From the NCBI GenBank assembly GCA_000499405.2, contig HG738137.1, positions 8,246,796 to 8,308,610 on the forward strand: DNA of 61,815 nucleotides. The letters run 5' to 3'. The first letter of the stretch is position 1; every line of letters starts with the position of its first letter. Made by a program: the position numbers and the translations under genes. The notes under the pieces are model-generated. The model searched no databases, had not been told where the DNA came from, and saw only the letters and a list, made by a program, of their open reading frames with translations. The stretch comes from Onchocerca volvulus. Lineage: Eukaryota; Nematoda; Chromadorea; Rhabditida; Onchocercidae. Shown piece by piece: positions 10,520 to 23,616 of this stretch.

Positions 10520-11545
10520 TTATCCAAAAGTAGATCCATTAAAAGCCATTGTAGACGCATCGATATTCACAAATTCGATGTAGCATCTGGAAAACAATTT
10601 TCCATTTTTTTATAAATTTGAGTTGAAAATGATTAGTGACTTTTAACAAACGACTTTTAATTACATACACTTTTATTTGTATAGACTAATAGAGCCGGAC
10701 ACGTGAAGCGTGGCCCACCCAACTAGTTAAAAATAAAAATTAAACTAAACCGATTTTTTGGAATTTTCAATTCATCAGCGAGTAATTTGAACAATTTTTC
10801 AGAGTGCGAATTATTGACATTAGGACCAACACAACCGATTGATTTTAAAACACACACAGCACATGGATCAGTACTTCCACCGAATACCATCGCTTGTCCA
10901 CCGTTCACATGAATTGCCACATACTAAAAATAAATTGAAATTTACGAAGAAAATGTAAATCTGAACTACATTCATTTACTTAATGTATAATCAATTTCAA
11001 CAAGTTTTCTTTGATTCGTTTTATCTAAAGAATTCGGAAATCTTCCAATATTTACCATAATTTTTGACTCTGAAGCAGTCCAAACAATCAATATTTACAT
11101 TTTTTTAATAATTTTCAGCATATTTTGATCTTTTATTTTGATAAAATTAGATTTAACTAGCACGAAGAATACATGTGCTCCATTTTACCCTATTTATCTC
11201 ATAATTTGAAGATTCCACTAATGACTTGCTATTATAAAAAGCTTAATATGAACTCAAATGAGATGAGATGCTCATTTGGTCATTATAGAAGTGAGAAAGA
11301 AGAAAAGTCAAATTCTCCGAAACATATGTCACTAGAAATAAAACGCGCTTTAGAGTTAAAGTGGAATGAGAAATTTTCGGTCGAATTTTTTGGTCTTTCT
11401 ACAACATCTTTTCATCAGATTCATTTAATTCGCTTACACTTTCTGGCTTTCCAAGTGCTTTCGCAACCGTGCTTGATGCCTTCTTTAGGAACGCATCCGA
11501 AACATTGCTCTGCGGTATGTTTGTATTGATCGTAAAAGCAGGCAT
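10520..11545 (-). CDS. mif-1: Macrophage migration inhibitory factor homologue, MIF-1 type
   Basis: Three exons on the minus strand: 11438-11545 (36 codons from ATG), 10751-10923 and 10520-10586 (stop TAA), 348 nt in all, encoding 115 residues, the normal MIF length. Splice borders are GT-AG: exon 1 ends AGT|GTAAG, exon 2 starts after TTTTTAG, exon 2 ends CG|GTTTAG, exon 3 starts after TTTCCAG. The protein starts MPAFTINTN, so the catalytic N-terminal proline (after Met removal) of the MIF tautomerase is present. The HVNGGQAM segment, the CAVC oxidoreductase motif (CALC in mammals) and the C-terminus STMAFNGSTFG are present. MIF is a small homotrimeric tautomerase; secreted filarial homologues act as cytokine mimics on host cells. 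It has no signal peptide, as is usual for the family. The sequence agrees with what I recall of Onchocerca MIF-1. Confidence 0.97.
10691..10726 (+). mobile_element. Helitron 3' terminus inside mif-1 intron 2
   Basis: GAGCCGGACACG leads into the stem CACGT/GCGTG (10700-10704 and 10708-10712, one imperfect pair, loop GAA), then CTAG at 10723-10726 followed by T. This is the same 3'-end design as at 3838-3874, here in a 164-bp intron and 24 bp from the exon 2 donor. No 5' end is seen between exon 3 and this point, so it is a short remnant. Confidence 0.75.
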
Positions 11546-11569
11546 TTCTCCCGGAATTCAAACCTTTTC

Positions 11570-11580
11570 CACTCAGCTGA
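11570..11580 (-). other. Candidate trans-splice acceptor for mif-1
   Basis: On the minus strand ACTTTCAG ends at 11577, 31 bases before the start codon, with a pyrimidine-rich lead. In nematodes such a site near the ATG often receives the SL1 spliced leader. This is inferred from position and sequence only. Confidence 0.4.
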
Positions 11581-11599
11581 AAGTTGATGATAAACAGGC

Positions 11600-14500
11600 A
11601 AGAAAGTGGTAAACAGTACAGCTAAAGTAAACGGATCGAACCGAATCAGACTTTCCGGAAGGACAAAAGTGGCAAGAATTCAAATTAACAGAGCAAAATT
11701 TCTCGTTCGACTATTGCGTCCAATCAAACCGGAAACATCGATCGGGCAAATTGGGGACAGAGTGCAACTAAACAACGCACTTCTGAAATGAAGACAGAGA
11801 GAGAGAGAAGCTTGGAAATGCTTCGCTCTGTCGTTTTCTAGACAGACAAAGAATAAGAGAAGAAGAAAAGAAAGAAGGACAAGTGCTTTGTCTTGGCAGG
11901 AAGGAAAGAGATCTAGGCAGAAAGTGAAGGAGAAAGATATTTTGCTTCACCTTAAGTAGGTAGAAAAGAAAAGAGAACAAATGAGAAAACGAAAAGAGTG
12001 TTGTCGAAGAGAGAGTGCAGTAGTTTCGGCAAGAGAGTAAGATAGACGGGTAGAGCAATCGATATCCTCTGCGTCTCTGCTTGGCGCCATCTGAACGCTT
12101 TCTTTCCGTTGCATTTTCGACGGCTTTGTCTCTCTTTCTTCCCGATGTTTCCTTTGTGTGCAACTAACAACGCGAAATAATTTTGGGGACCGCAACATTT
12201 GCTAGTTTCTGGAATTTCCAAGTTTTAGGAATCTTTTAAATTTACGAAAGTATTTGACTCTGGAATTTTTTAAGCTTAAGATTTTTTGAAAAATCTGAGG
12301 AATTTGCAAAAAAAATAAGAAAAATCGGAATTTCTGAAATAACAACTAGGACACAACGAAAAAAAAGAATCATTTAAACGATTAGGGGAAAGAATGGATG
12401 TATGGAATGAAGATAAGATAGAATTATAAATTTAAAATTGAATGACTGTGGAAAAAGGCGAAATAAAATTAAAAAATTGAAAAAAGCGAGATTGTTCGAA
12501 ATCTTATATGTCACAGTATTGTCACAATGTTAGCATTCCTCGAAATGCAAGTACATCGTGATGCAAATGCAAATTTAGTACAGTCAAATTGCAGTATACC
12601 ATGATCGAAGGTACATGCAAAGTGTACTACTGGCTTGCCACTATCGAAATGCAAATTTACCACTACTGAGAAGAAGCTATCAATCGATGGAATGAAACGG
12701 AACAGACGGAAGGATTGCTTTCTTTTTTTTGTTTCACTTTTTATCAAATGGAAAATGCCATGTATAAATAGCACTGTTTGAATATATGAAGTGGTAGTTG
12801 AAATGGAAATTCAGTGCAGATAAAAATGATATATATTATGGCAAAATATTTGTTTCAACTGTGCACCAAACATTTCCCCTTAACTTCTTATTCTTTTTCA
12901 TTACTAATTTCTTTCAATTAAAATTTTGTTGATTTTTCCTTTTTGCAAACTTTTTATTTGCCTCCTTCAATATCCATATTTCCTTTTATTTTTCCAATCT
13001 GCTCAATTGTTTGTCTGATGAAAAGAGGATGTAAGATGGGTGTCCCTATTTCCAAAAATTTAGTCATTTTTTATATTCAAGCTTGTTGATTGTTGTCTGA
13101 TTATACCAATATAACACTAAAACTCGAAAAATTCAAAAAATCGCTCATTTATAAACAAAAATCATGCCCAGAATTGAAACCTCAGTCCCATTCCAAAAAT
13201 ATCGCTCATATACAAAACAAGTCCCAAATCCATTACACCACCATATTCTGTATAATATAATTAATCTTAAAAAAACGCACGTCATTATATCATTACGTAG
13301 AAATGCTAATATTATAATGATTATGTTAATTATTCATACAGTTACAATAACTGTAAAGCATACCTTTGTTGAAGAAAAAATGTGATTAATTTGCATTTGA
13401 ACTGGAGAAATTCCAGAATAAATAATTAAGAGAAGCATCCGAGAATAGTAGAACAACAAATAACTAAACAATTCCATCACACATCCATCAAGTAAGATGA
13501 AAATCACAAATGCTTAATCACCTGAAATTAAGATCACAAAATTACAGTATTTTTTACAGCTAAATAAAATAAAAAAAAAAACCTAATACGAAATTATCAA
13601 ATTGCAAGCAACCTACAAAAAAAGTCATTCATAGCAGAATTGCAAAAATGATCCCAGAACAATCAATTACTTATGTTCAAACGAAAAAAGAAAATAAGTC
13701 CTATTTTATTAATAATAACTTATCCCAAAACCCTAACAGATCACCTCACCTATTCCCCCTCTCACTACGACAACATAAACAATCATGCTATAATTGTTTA
13801 TGTTATCTTACACCATTATGACATTTGAAGTTTTTTTTGAAAGTAATACTTTTTCCAGAAATAAATAAATAAATAAATGCTTATTTAATCTAAATAATAT
13901 TCTTTTTGTTAAAATTTTTTATTATTTTTTTTAATGAGTAAATTAGAAAATTGCGTCTAAATTTAATATTAAAAAATTTTAAAAAAGAAAAAAAAAAACC
14001 AAAACTAAACATCATAAGTCTATCAAATAACCACCCTTAAACGAACAAAAACATAACAATGAGACTAAACTAAGAATTATGCTTATTAATATAGAGAAGA
14101 TCATGATCTAGTTTGATCTAAAATAAGACATCATTATTAGCACATAATTGAAAGCCTTTATTGGCACATAAACTAAACTTAAATATTAGAATTACTAGTT
14201 ACATATAAAGATAATGAATTAGAATAAAAAAAAAAAATGTAATAATCTGCTAATGGCATCCATAACAGTCTTTTTGACTTATTTATTTTGCAAATTCGTG
14301 GGTGGAAACTTTTGGATATAATAATAGTGACGAGTAAGGAGTGTATTATGTAAATTGTACTTTTTTGTTTTTTTTTTTATTACAATAAAATCATCAAATA
14401 TGTCTTTTCTTATTTAGTATCAATCAAAAAAAAAAAAAAAAATCACTTTATAAAATTAAATAAAATCCAGGAAATACATATGTTACAAATAAATATAAAA

Positions 14501-17500
14501 AAAATCCATATTCTCTATTGCAAAAAAATTTTTTATTTAAAAAAAAATAATTGTTTTATATGATAAAACAGTAGTTAAAATATATATGAAGGTTAGATAA
14601 AATTTAAACTTAAATTTGTTTAAAATTCATAATAGAAAAGATAAATTAAAATGGAAAAAATGCAAAAATTAAATTAAAATTACATTCAAAATAATAAAAA
14701 CAAATGTTTCAGGCAAATTTTAATTAAATATAGTCTGAGATAGAAAACAAATATTACTATCAATATTACACAACAACATTTCCGTGATTAGAAAACACGT
14801 ATTTCCTCTATTGAATAATAATAGGAAAAAGAATTTAAAATAAAAAAATTTTTTTAATTAATAGACATATCCAAAAATAACTTTATTTAAAAAAAAAATC
14901 ATAATTAATATTAAAATAAATTACATATATACGAATAATTAATCCATACCTATATTATAATTATATATTTGATAAGAAAAAAAAAAAAATAAAACTAATG
15001 AAACAATGCGTTTCATTTATAATTAAAACATTGATAGAGTTAATTTGCATTGTATTAGTCAAAATTACATGTAAAATATGCAAAAAATTTGTAAAAAAAA
15101 AAGAAAATTTTTTTGATTAACAAAAAAATATTATGCACATAAAAAGCAAAATAAAATTAAAACCAGTTATTACATGTTGAAAATAAAAATAAAAAATGAC
15201 AAAATAAATATAATTAATGTATTGTTTATGTAGTACTCACTATATATTCTGAATATAATGTGTATAAAAAAAATTTTGTTTATATTAAAATTTTAAAAAA
15301 ATATATTGAATATAAAAAAAAGTGATGTTTAAAAAAGTTGATGCGGTTAATTAAAAGACGAGAATTTTTAGATGGTAAATTTATATACTTTCCTATATTA
15401 ATTAATATGCGTTGATAAATAAATTTTGTATTATATTTTAGAAAAAAATTATATTTTTAGAACAAAATAACGTAAAAAATTTTATGTTTCTATTTATATA
15501 ATTTTTCTAATTGTTTTTTCTTTTCTCTTATAAAAAAAAAATCTTTTACCGCATTTCTTTATCAATTTAAAATTTATTTAAAAATTTGGAGTTTTTTTTT
15601 TTTTATTTTTAATTTTATTTATTAATTAATATTAAATATCAATTTTTGAAAGAAAATTAGAGAAACAAAAAAATAAAAGATACATGTAAAAAAAAAAAAA
15701 AAAAGAATAAGAGAAGCAAATGATATGCAGTGATTATATTGGAAGAAAAAAAAAAAGAATTATTGAAAATGAAAATGTAAAAAAAAAAAAAAAAAAAATT
15801 ATTTTAAATTATTTATATTAGAAATATATTGATAGAATAATACATAAATTTCAATTCAAAACATGCATTAAAATAAATCATTAGAAAATAAATATTTTCT
15901 AAATAAAAAAATATTTAAAACATAATGTATTATTCATTGGATTAAAAATGATAATAAAATTAGAATTTTTTGTTACAAAATTTTAAGATGCATAAAATTA
16001 ATTTTTATTTTTAAAAAAACAAATTTTTTTTTTTTAATTGATTAATGTAAGATTAAAAAAGGTCATTAAATTCATATTTTATCATAATAAATGACGTAAA
16101 GCAAGGGTATTTATACATGTAATATTAATGATGTATTATTATAGATTGGAGTAGAATATGTGTGAAAAATGTGAAAAAAGTAAAGTTTAGTTTCATTGTT
16201 GCGATTTTTCTTTGATTGTGAGTGGTTGGAATGGGTGTTTTGTTTTTTTGTTTGTTATAATAGGTATTCTATTAGTTGTTGTTGTTGTTGTTTACTCGTT
16301 CGTTGTTGTATTATGAACATTTGCATAAGAAAAAATTTAAATAATCAAATTTAAGTTTAAAAAAAAAAAATCAAAATAAAACAATGGAAAAAATGTAGTT
16401 TTTTTTTTTTAATTTTTTTTTTTTTTTTATAAAACGTTAATGTTTTATTTTATAAAAAAAAGAAATTTAAGAATTTTTTATAATAAATTTATAAATAGTC
16501 ATTTGATGTAAATAATTAATCATTAAATTTTGTTAAAGAAAATTGCAATTTACGTATTTGTTACAAATTTTTTTTTTTATTAAAAATTTTGTTTTAATAA
16601 CTAATATTATAATTTATAAATTTTAGCATAATTAAAAATTTTTTTTTTTTTCATTTTCAGTCTATTTTTTCCTATTTCTCATTTTTATTCTAATTCACAT
16701 TCTCAATGCTGTTTTTCTCTTTCATATTACAAAAATTTTTATTACTAAATCATTTTTTTAAATTTTTTCAAATTTTTCATTTCTTTTTTAATGCTTATCA
16801 TAGTTATTTATATTTTTGTAAAAAAAAAAAAAAATTTAAATAATTCGTAAAAGATATAACGCTGCAATATGTCATCAATGTTACATAAGAAATTTTTTTT
16901 AATGTTTTCTAAAAAATTTCTTGAGTGATAATGATCCATGATGATGAAAGGGATTAGTGATCATGATCTTTTGCTGATTTCATTATGGGTTGTTGTAAAA
17001 GATAATGGATGGTTTGTTTATGATTAAAATTTTATCGTGTTTGATGAGGTGGAGATGATGTGCTAGGAGAATATTATATAGTTTGTAATGAATGAGTAGA
17101 ATTTTTTTTTGTTTTTTTTCCTGAAAAATAAATCATATCATCATGGTTTTTTTTATATTTTCTCGAAAATTCTTTTATAATATTGATCGTAGTAGATCAA
17201 AATTTTCTAATCTTGATCTATTGTGAATAAACATTTGGTAATCATGATGAAAATAATTTTTTGTGATAAAAAAAAGGGGGCTGTTTGGGGGGGGGTTTTA
17301 ATGCGCTACTAGCGTTGAAAAATTTTGTATTTATTAATTGGATTTTTTTTTATTTTTAAAAAAAAAATAATTTATAATATTTAAATCATTTTTTGTTATT
17401 ATATTATGAATGAAATTAGTATAACTGGAATCATTTTATTAATTCGGTTTTTTGGGTTTACTTTTACAATGTAATTTATCAAAAAATTAAAAAATTCTCG

Positions 17501-18457
17501 TAAGATTTTATATTGTTAAAAAAGTAAAGTAGTCAATTTTGTGTTTGATTAATGATGGTAATATAAAAAACTGTGTTACAAATACATATATATGTATAAA
17601 TTTTTTTTTTGTTTTTTAATATAATTAAAGTATTAATTAAATTTTTTTTTTGTAAAAAAAAGTAAAAAATATTTGTTCTTAGAAATTCAAATTTTTTTAT
17701 TTTTTAAAAAAATTTTTTATTTAATTTTTATTACTGATTAGAATTTATCATTATTATCTATTATTCAAAATTTAGTTAATTAATGGAATATTTATTATTT
17801 TTTATAAGAAAAAATTTTTATTTTGCAGGGTAATTTAACCGTCATGAGTATGTTGATTGGGATGGTGGAGGAATGTTTTCAGGAATGGAAACGCGAATTA
17901 ATTGTATATTTTTTTTAAATAATTTATTTTATTTTTTCCAATTTATTAAAATTTAGTTTTGAAAAATGTTGCATATAGAAGTGTAATTTATTTGATAATT
18001 AAATTTTCATACAAATTTTCAAATTAAATTTATTTAGCTATTTTCATAATATTTCTCATTTTATGTAATATGTTTTAAAAATTTTTTTAAAAATTAAAAA
18101 AAATTCGATTAACTAACAATTTAAATCATTTTCATTTTGAAATTAAAAAAAGATATTGTAAAATAAAAAAGAAAATTATCTCATAAAATAAAAAAAAATT
18201 TTTTGAAAAAATTTTTTTTGATATTTTTAAATTTGAAAAAAAAAAAAATAGATAAATAAATATGATAAAAATTAATTAGAAAAATAAAAAATGAAGAAGT
18301 TTTATTATAATCGTCATGATGTTATAGTGTATTTTTAAAAAATTTTTTTATTGATATTTATTTTAGTACATCAAAAATATGTAATATTGATCTGTGACGA
18401 TCAAATTTTTGTGATTGTGATCTATATTAATAGATGTTTAATGAGATTGTTCATTAT
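11600..18457. other. Gene-poor, extremely AT-rich region
   Basis: From 11770 to 12170 the sequence is purine-rich on the plus strand (GAGAGAGA and AAGAAAG runs) upstream of mif-1. From about 13.4 kb on it is dominated by A and T homopolymers, with almost no open frames. A G-rich spot (five G then nine G, 17276-17295) stands out. Apart from the exon-like island at 17829-17903 I see no gene, RNA or named element. Confidence 0.6.
17829..17903 (+). other. Isolated exon-like island
   Basis: TTTTTATTTTGCAG is followed by 75 bases of clearly higher complexity and GC than the surroundings, open in one frame (25 codons, starting GNLTVMSML and ending CFQEWKRELI), then GTATAT. Acceptor, frame and donor fit a small internal exon, phase 0 on both sides. 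I found no partner exon nearby and do not recognise the peptide, so chance cannot be excluded. Confidence 0.3.
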
Positions 18458-18694
18458 GTTCCCATTCTCCTCGATAATAATGATAACATATCTTTTTCTT
18501 CTTATTATTAAACAATTATTCTGAAAGTCCCCGCGGTGCTTATGTCACTAAATTTTTATTTTGCTCAAACTGTCTCGAAAGTTTATTGATTTTGGAAGAA
18601 GCAAGCAACAATATAACATTTTTCCAATATGCTATTATTGATCTCTGAAGCCTTAAATTTTGCTGAGATTTAAAATCCGTTTCAAAAATTTCAG
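18458..18694. repeat. 237-bp duplicated element, copy 1
   Basis: Starts GTTCCCATTCTCCTCG and ends CAAAAATTTCAG. It matches 23380-23616 over its whole length with six substitutions (five transitions, one transversion) and no insertion or deletion. Flanks do not match. It contains the unusual GC core AGTCCCCGCGGT. No open frame runs through both copies. Confidence 0.9.
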
Positions 18695-21600
18695 GAATTT
18701 TTAGTTTTTAACTAACAATTGAATTTTCCTATAACTTCTTCGCTTTTTGGCAAACATCGTCAAAATGCAAACATAATTAAATGTTCAGCTTATCAATGAC
18801 AACTTTGCGTGAATCAGTTGGATAACTTTAAAAAAATTCGAATTATTTTAATATCAAATTTTAAATAAATAAGTTACACTAATATGGCTCAGCTTTCAAA
18901 CATTGCTATAACAGTTTACCCTTTAGTCATTTAATTTTTTTTTTTTTTTTTTTTTATTTGCTATTTTCATTTTGGTGATTAATTTGTATTCAAGTTTTCA
19001 GGTTGGTCAAATTATTGATTCGTTGAAATTATTTATCGATGGATCACTTAACATTTATTTGTTATTATATTTTTTTCTTTCAAGTTAACGCTAATTCATC
19101 TTCCGAAACAATCGTAAATTGAATTTTAATAAACATTTCATCGAAACTGTCCTGTACCACTCTATTGCAAATTTCTGATAAATTCATCCGAGTTATTCAA
19201 GATTTCCGACTTTTTATCTACTGATAATTTTACAAATTCCAAAGAAAAAAAAAAGAGAAAAAAGTATTCCTTTAAACAGGAAGCATTCGTTGAAGGGTAA
19301 AATTATTCAGTGCAGGCATAAAAAAATAATTTCAAAAGTAAAGCGAGTTTTTCTTTTAATTTTTTCTTTTTTTTTTTTTTTTGTGTTTTCATCAAAATTT
19401 TCCCTACGATGAAATGAATGGATAGAAAATTGTTTTTTGTTTTCATTTTTACATTTGTGATAGGACATACTTTTTCCTACTGAAATGAATCGTTCTGAGA
19501 AATCGATATTTTTAAGATATTGATTTTTTTTTCTCTTAATTAACGCTGTTTTTTTCTGGCATTTAATCTTAATTCGCTTCTCAAAAATTTTAATTCTGTT
19601 CTCAAATGCTCGATTATAATTTTAATGTTACTTTATCAATTTCTTTTTTTTGATTTCAATTAATTTAATCATTATTCATATCGGTAAAAATTTTAATTAA
19701 TATTTTCATATTAACAATTATTATAATACTGATAATATATCGATGACAATTTTAATTCAAATATATAAAAATTCATTAAATTTCACCAAATACGACATTT
19801 AATGCCATGTTGGTTTTTACAAATTAGTTGCAAGCTATTATTACCACAAATATTTGCTTTAACATCAAAAAGATATCACAGAAATTGGCTTATTTTATGA
19901 AGACGTAAACTACGTGATATCTGTGCATTGTTACGTAATCTGCCATGAGTTGGACTTTTATATTCTAATCAAACAGATTAATTCAAAATTTTTTCCTTAT
20001 TTTTATATGCAAAACTTTTTTAACTTCTTCGATGCACAGAAAAAATGGCGAGAAAACAAAATTTCATAAATTGGTGCATTTTATATCATCCAGTTTCAGA
20101 AAAATTCTGAAATATGTCAAGAAATGACTAAAAATCAAATTTTCTGATGTAAATTTAATAAATTTCATTGCGTAGAATAGACGAATCATTATGATAATAA
20201 TTTTGAGTAAAATTTAAGCTAGTTTATCAAATAATTGAAATGATTAATTTTCAAAATTTTTTATAAATTGTTAATAATAACAAATGTCAGTATTTCCATT
20301 ATACTTTATTTCAACATTTTTCCTTTTTTCTAATCCTGTTTTTTAATTTCTGCCCTATTTTTGATTTTTTTATGATTGCCATCAAATTTTCTGTCAAATT
20401 AAATTTCCGATTAATGTGAACCAAATTTCCGATTATTGCAAAGAAAGTTTTTATTTTTTAAACACATCTTTTATTCTTGTTGATTGAAATAGGAAAAGAA
20501 AAACAAACGTAGTTAGTTTATAAGATTTAAATTATTTACAAAAGTTATAAACATGCTTTACTTAATAAAACGGTACTTCGTTCCATTGATTTGTTAATTA
20601 TTCATCTGAGGTAACGCATAATATAGGAAACGCAAAGTGTACCAAAACTTTATCCATTTAAATTAAATATTTTTTATCTAAAATTATAAAATAGCATTCT
20701 TGCTCATATAAGAAAAGTCATAAATGACACATTTATCATAAAGTTTTAAAATTCTAATAGCTTTATAAATGTAAATAGTGCACTGAACAAAGATGTGCTT
20801 CATTATTATTATTACGAATATCACGACTAGATTTTCATTTGGTTGATAATCGTAATTTCTAAATAATTACAGTTATGATTTTTAATTGATTGTTAGTCAT
20901 GATCTCTTTAATTATTCATGATCTTTAATTAATCAATCTCTCCATAGCCGGTATTCATGATTTTTAGTTAAATTTTAGTTAACAGATATTATAATCTCTA
21001 ACTGTTTGGTGATTTGATTGTTTGTCACTTTTGTCATTGCTACTTCATTGATAGTTTCGATCAATCATTATTTTTACCAAAAAAATACAGGTTATGACAT
21101 AGCTAATACTCGAAAACAAATTCCTTAACTTCGTAATAGTTACAAATTTTAGAAAAAACTAAAATCAAATAATAGAAATGGAAGATATTTTTTCGCCATT
21201 TTTATTTTTTCTTTTGAAAACTTGGTCTATTCGAATCGATAATTATAAATTACGACGGACTAATTATTTGTATACACACGCATTGATTTGAAATTTATTC
21301 GAATATTCATTGAATTTTTTTCAATCACTTCTTTTCAGATTTGCCTATTAATTATTCTTTTCTTAATTTCTTAAGCATATTATTTGATAAAGGAATATAT
21401 GTTTTTTAAATACTTTCCACGAAATAGTTTGTTCTTTTTTTGTAACGGATAATAAATATGAAGAAAATTTGATATAACAGAAGCTATATTAATGAAATCA
21501 ATTTTTGTAATTTGAAAAATTACCAATTTTAAAAAGATCTGGAAATCCAAAATCGTTCAAACTGTGTAATTTTGTATTCTAGGAAATTATTTGATTATTG

Positions 21601-23379
21601 GGATATTTTTTTAGATTTGTGATCATATTTTGAAAAATATTGACTATATAAAAATATCATTAGGTTACTAATATAATCAATTTAAAAATCTGCATGTATC
21701 AATTTGAAAATTTCCGCAAAGATGATCATAATATGAAAAAAGTGTTTTAAAATTTCATTGAATTCAAATTATAATCGAAACTACAAAAATATTAATTCGT
21801 AATAACACGAATTAATGATGAGATTATCATTTTCAATAGGCTAAAGCGAACTTTTTTATTGAAAATTTTCAAAATTTGATGAGCTAAAAGTTTTTTTCTC
21901 GATATTCAATTTAAGTGGCGATGCGATCCATAAATTGTACTTCCTGTTGTTTAATTAAAATTTTAATATTATTAAAATCTGATTTGAAAGAAAAATATAA
22001 ACAAATTTCGTCGCATGATAAGTTACTGCTTTCTCAGACTACAAAAATTCTCCCCTTTTTTGGTTTGTCAGTGGTTTTGTTGCGTTATCAATAATTATTC
22101 GCTTTCTCCTCTTCGAAATTGGCAAAAGCGCTTTCAAATTTTTTTTTAGTCAAATTGTAGTAGTATTAAATTTTAAATTGAACATTTATGAAATGCAGCT
22201 TATGGGTCGCAACTCTGAATCAAATATTGAGGAAAAATATCGAACTTTAAAAAAAACTTTTTTTTTCTAAATTATTGTCAAATATTTTTTTTTAGAAATA
22301 AAATTTTATCTCCCTAAATTTCTTATGTGATCATAATAATATATTAAAATACATATATATAATTATCGATGCATTCTATCAAAAATTTTCAAAATTTGTT
22401 GAGCAAAAAAAAAAAAAAAAAGTAGGCAGCAGAAAAAAAATAAGCAAAAACAAAATTGTGTAAACGAATTAAATGATAGTAACTGCGAAGAGAAAAAATT
22501 AACACCAATGATTTGATTATAATTTGTTACACCGACAATTTTAGGGACTCTTGGAAAAAGTATAATCTTCACCATTTTTAAAAATCATCTTATCATTTGT
22601 CAATGCAGTAGTGATATCTTATCATTAAGTAGAAATCATAGGCAGTTGTAGGTTATGGAGAGTGTATGAATTAGAGATGCAAAGAAAAAAAATGAGATTT
22701 TCAACTTTTCTGTTATTTTAAACTCATATTGTTGTTTATCAGCATTGTTTATTGATGTATAAATGCTTGAAATCTTTTTCCTTTTTTTCACTATCATTTT
22801 TAAGCAACAATTTTATCAAAAAAATTGTTCGCATTTGATGTGATGGTTACTTAATTAATATATCTTCGGAATAAACATATTTTTTCAATGAATTTTTCAA
22901 CTGAAATAACAGAAAAAGATGGAAGAAAAACCTACTAAAGGCAGCAATTCAGCAAAGTTTGCTGAAGATCATTAAAGTAATTCAATTCTATTACTCAAAA
23001 TAATGTCATGACATATCGCCTCTTGCGGACAAAGTTAAAATAATGCCATATAATATCCTTTAATATTCAAGTTAAAGCAAGATTGTCCAAACTTGTATTT
23101 CAGAAAAATATGAAATTTCTCCCAAAAATCCTGATAAAAATTTTATTATTTGTACAATTCTGGAACAGGAAGTTATGGGAATGTTTTAATCTCGTTGGAA
23201 TACACTGCAATAACAACTAAATCATCATTTCGTAGAAATTCTGTGATGAGATTTTTTGAGATCGAAATTTTTGAAATCAGGATTTCATTCTTCCCTCAGC
23301 TTATCTTTTCTTTTCAACAACTCTCGAGATGAAATGAAACTTTCATTACTTTCACATCATTTCCATATTTTGCATTCAC
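18695..23379. other. Non-coding AT-rich stretch
   Basis: Unique-looking sequence with several T runs (18933-18956, 19367-19382). The open frames at 22363-22575 (minus) and 23150-23332 (plus) lack splice support and family similarity. Nothing else is named. Confidence 0.5.
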
Positions 23380-23616
23380 GTTCCCATTCTCCTCGATAAT
23401 AATGATAACATATCTTTTTCTTCTTATTATTTAACAATTATTCTGAAAGTCCCCGCGGTACTTATGTCACTAAACTTTTATTTTGCTCAAACTGTCTCGA
23501 AAGTTTATTGACTTTGGAAGAAGCAAGCAACAATATAACATTTTTTCAATATGCTATTATCGATCTCTGAAGCCTTAAATTTTGCTGAGATTTAAAATCC
23601 GTTTCAAAAATTTCAG
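23380..23616. repeat. 237-bp duplicated element, copy 2
   Basis: Direct-orientation partner of 18458-18694, same length and about 97.5 percent identical. Sharp ends at both copies suggest a discrete element, not part of a large duplication. Confidence 0.9.

Noticed and set aside
11173..11529. 118-codon plus-strand frame
   Set aside because: It overlaps mif-1 exon 1 on the opposite strand and has no family resemblance; it is an antisense shadow.
11768..12221. Three overlapping minus-strand frames rich in Ser, Leu, Arg and Lys
   Set aside because: They come from the purine-rich low-complexity tract upstream of mif-1 and lack splice or start context.
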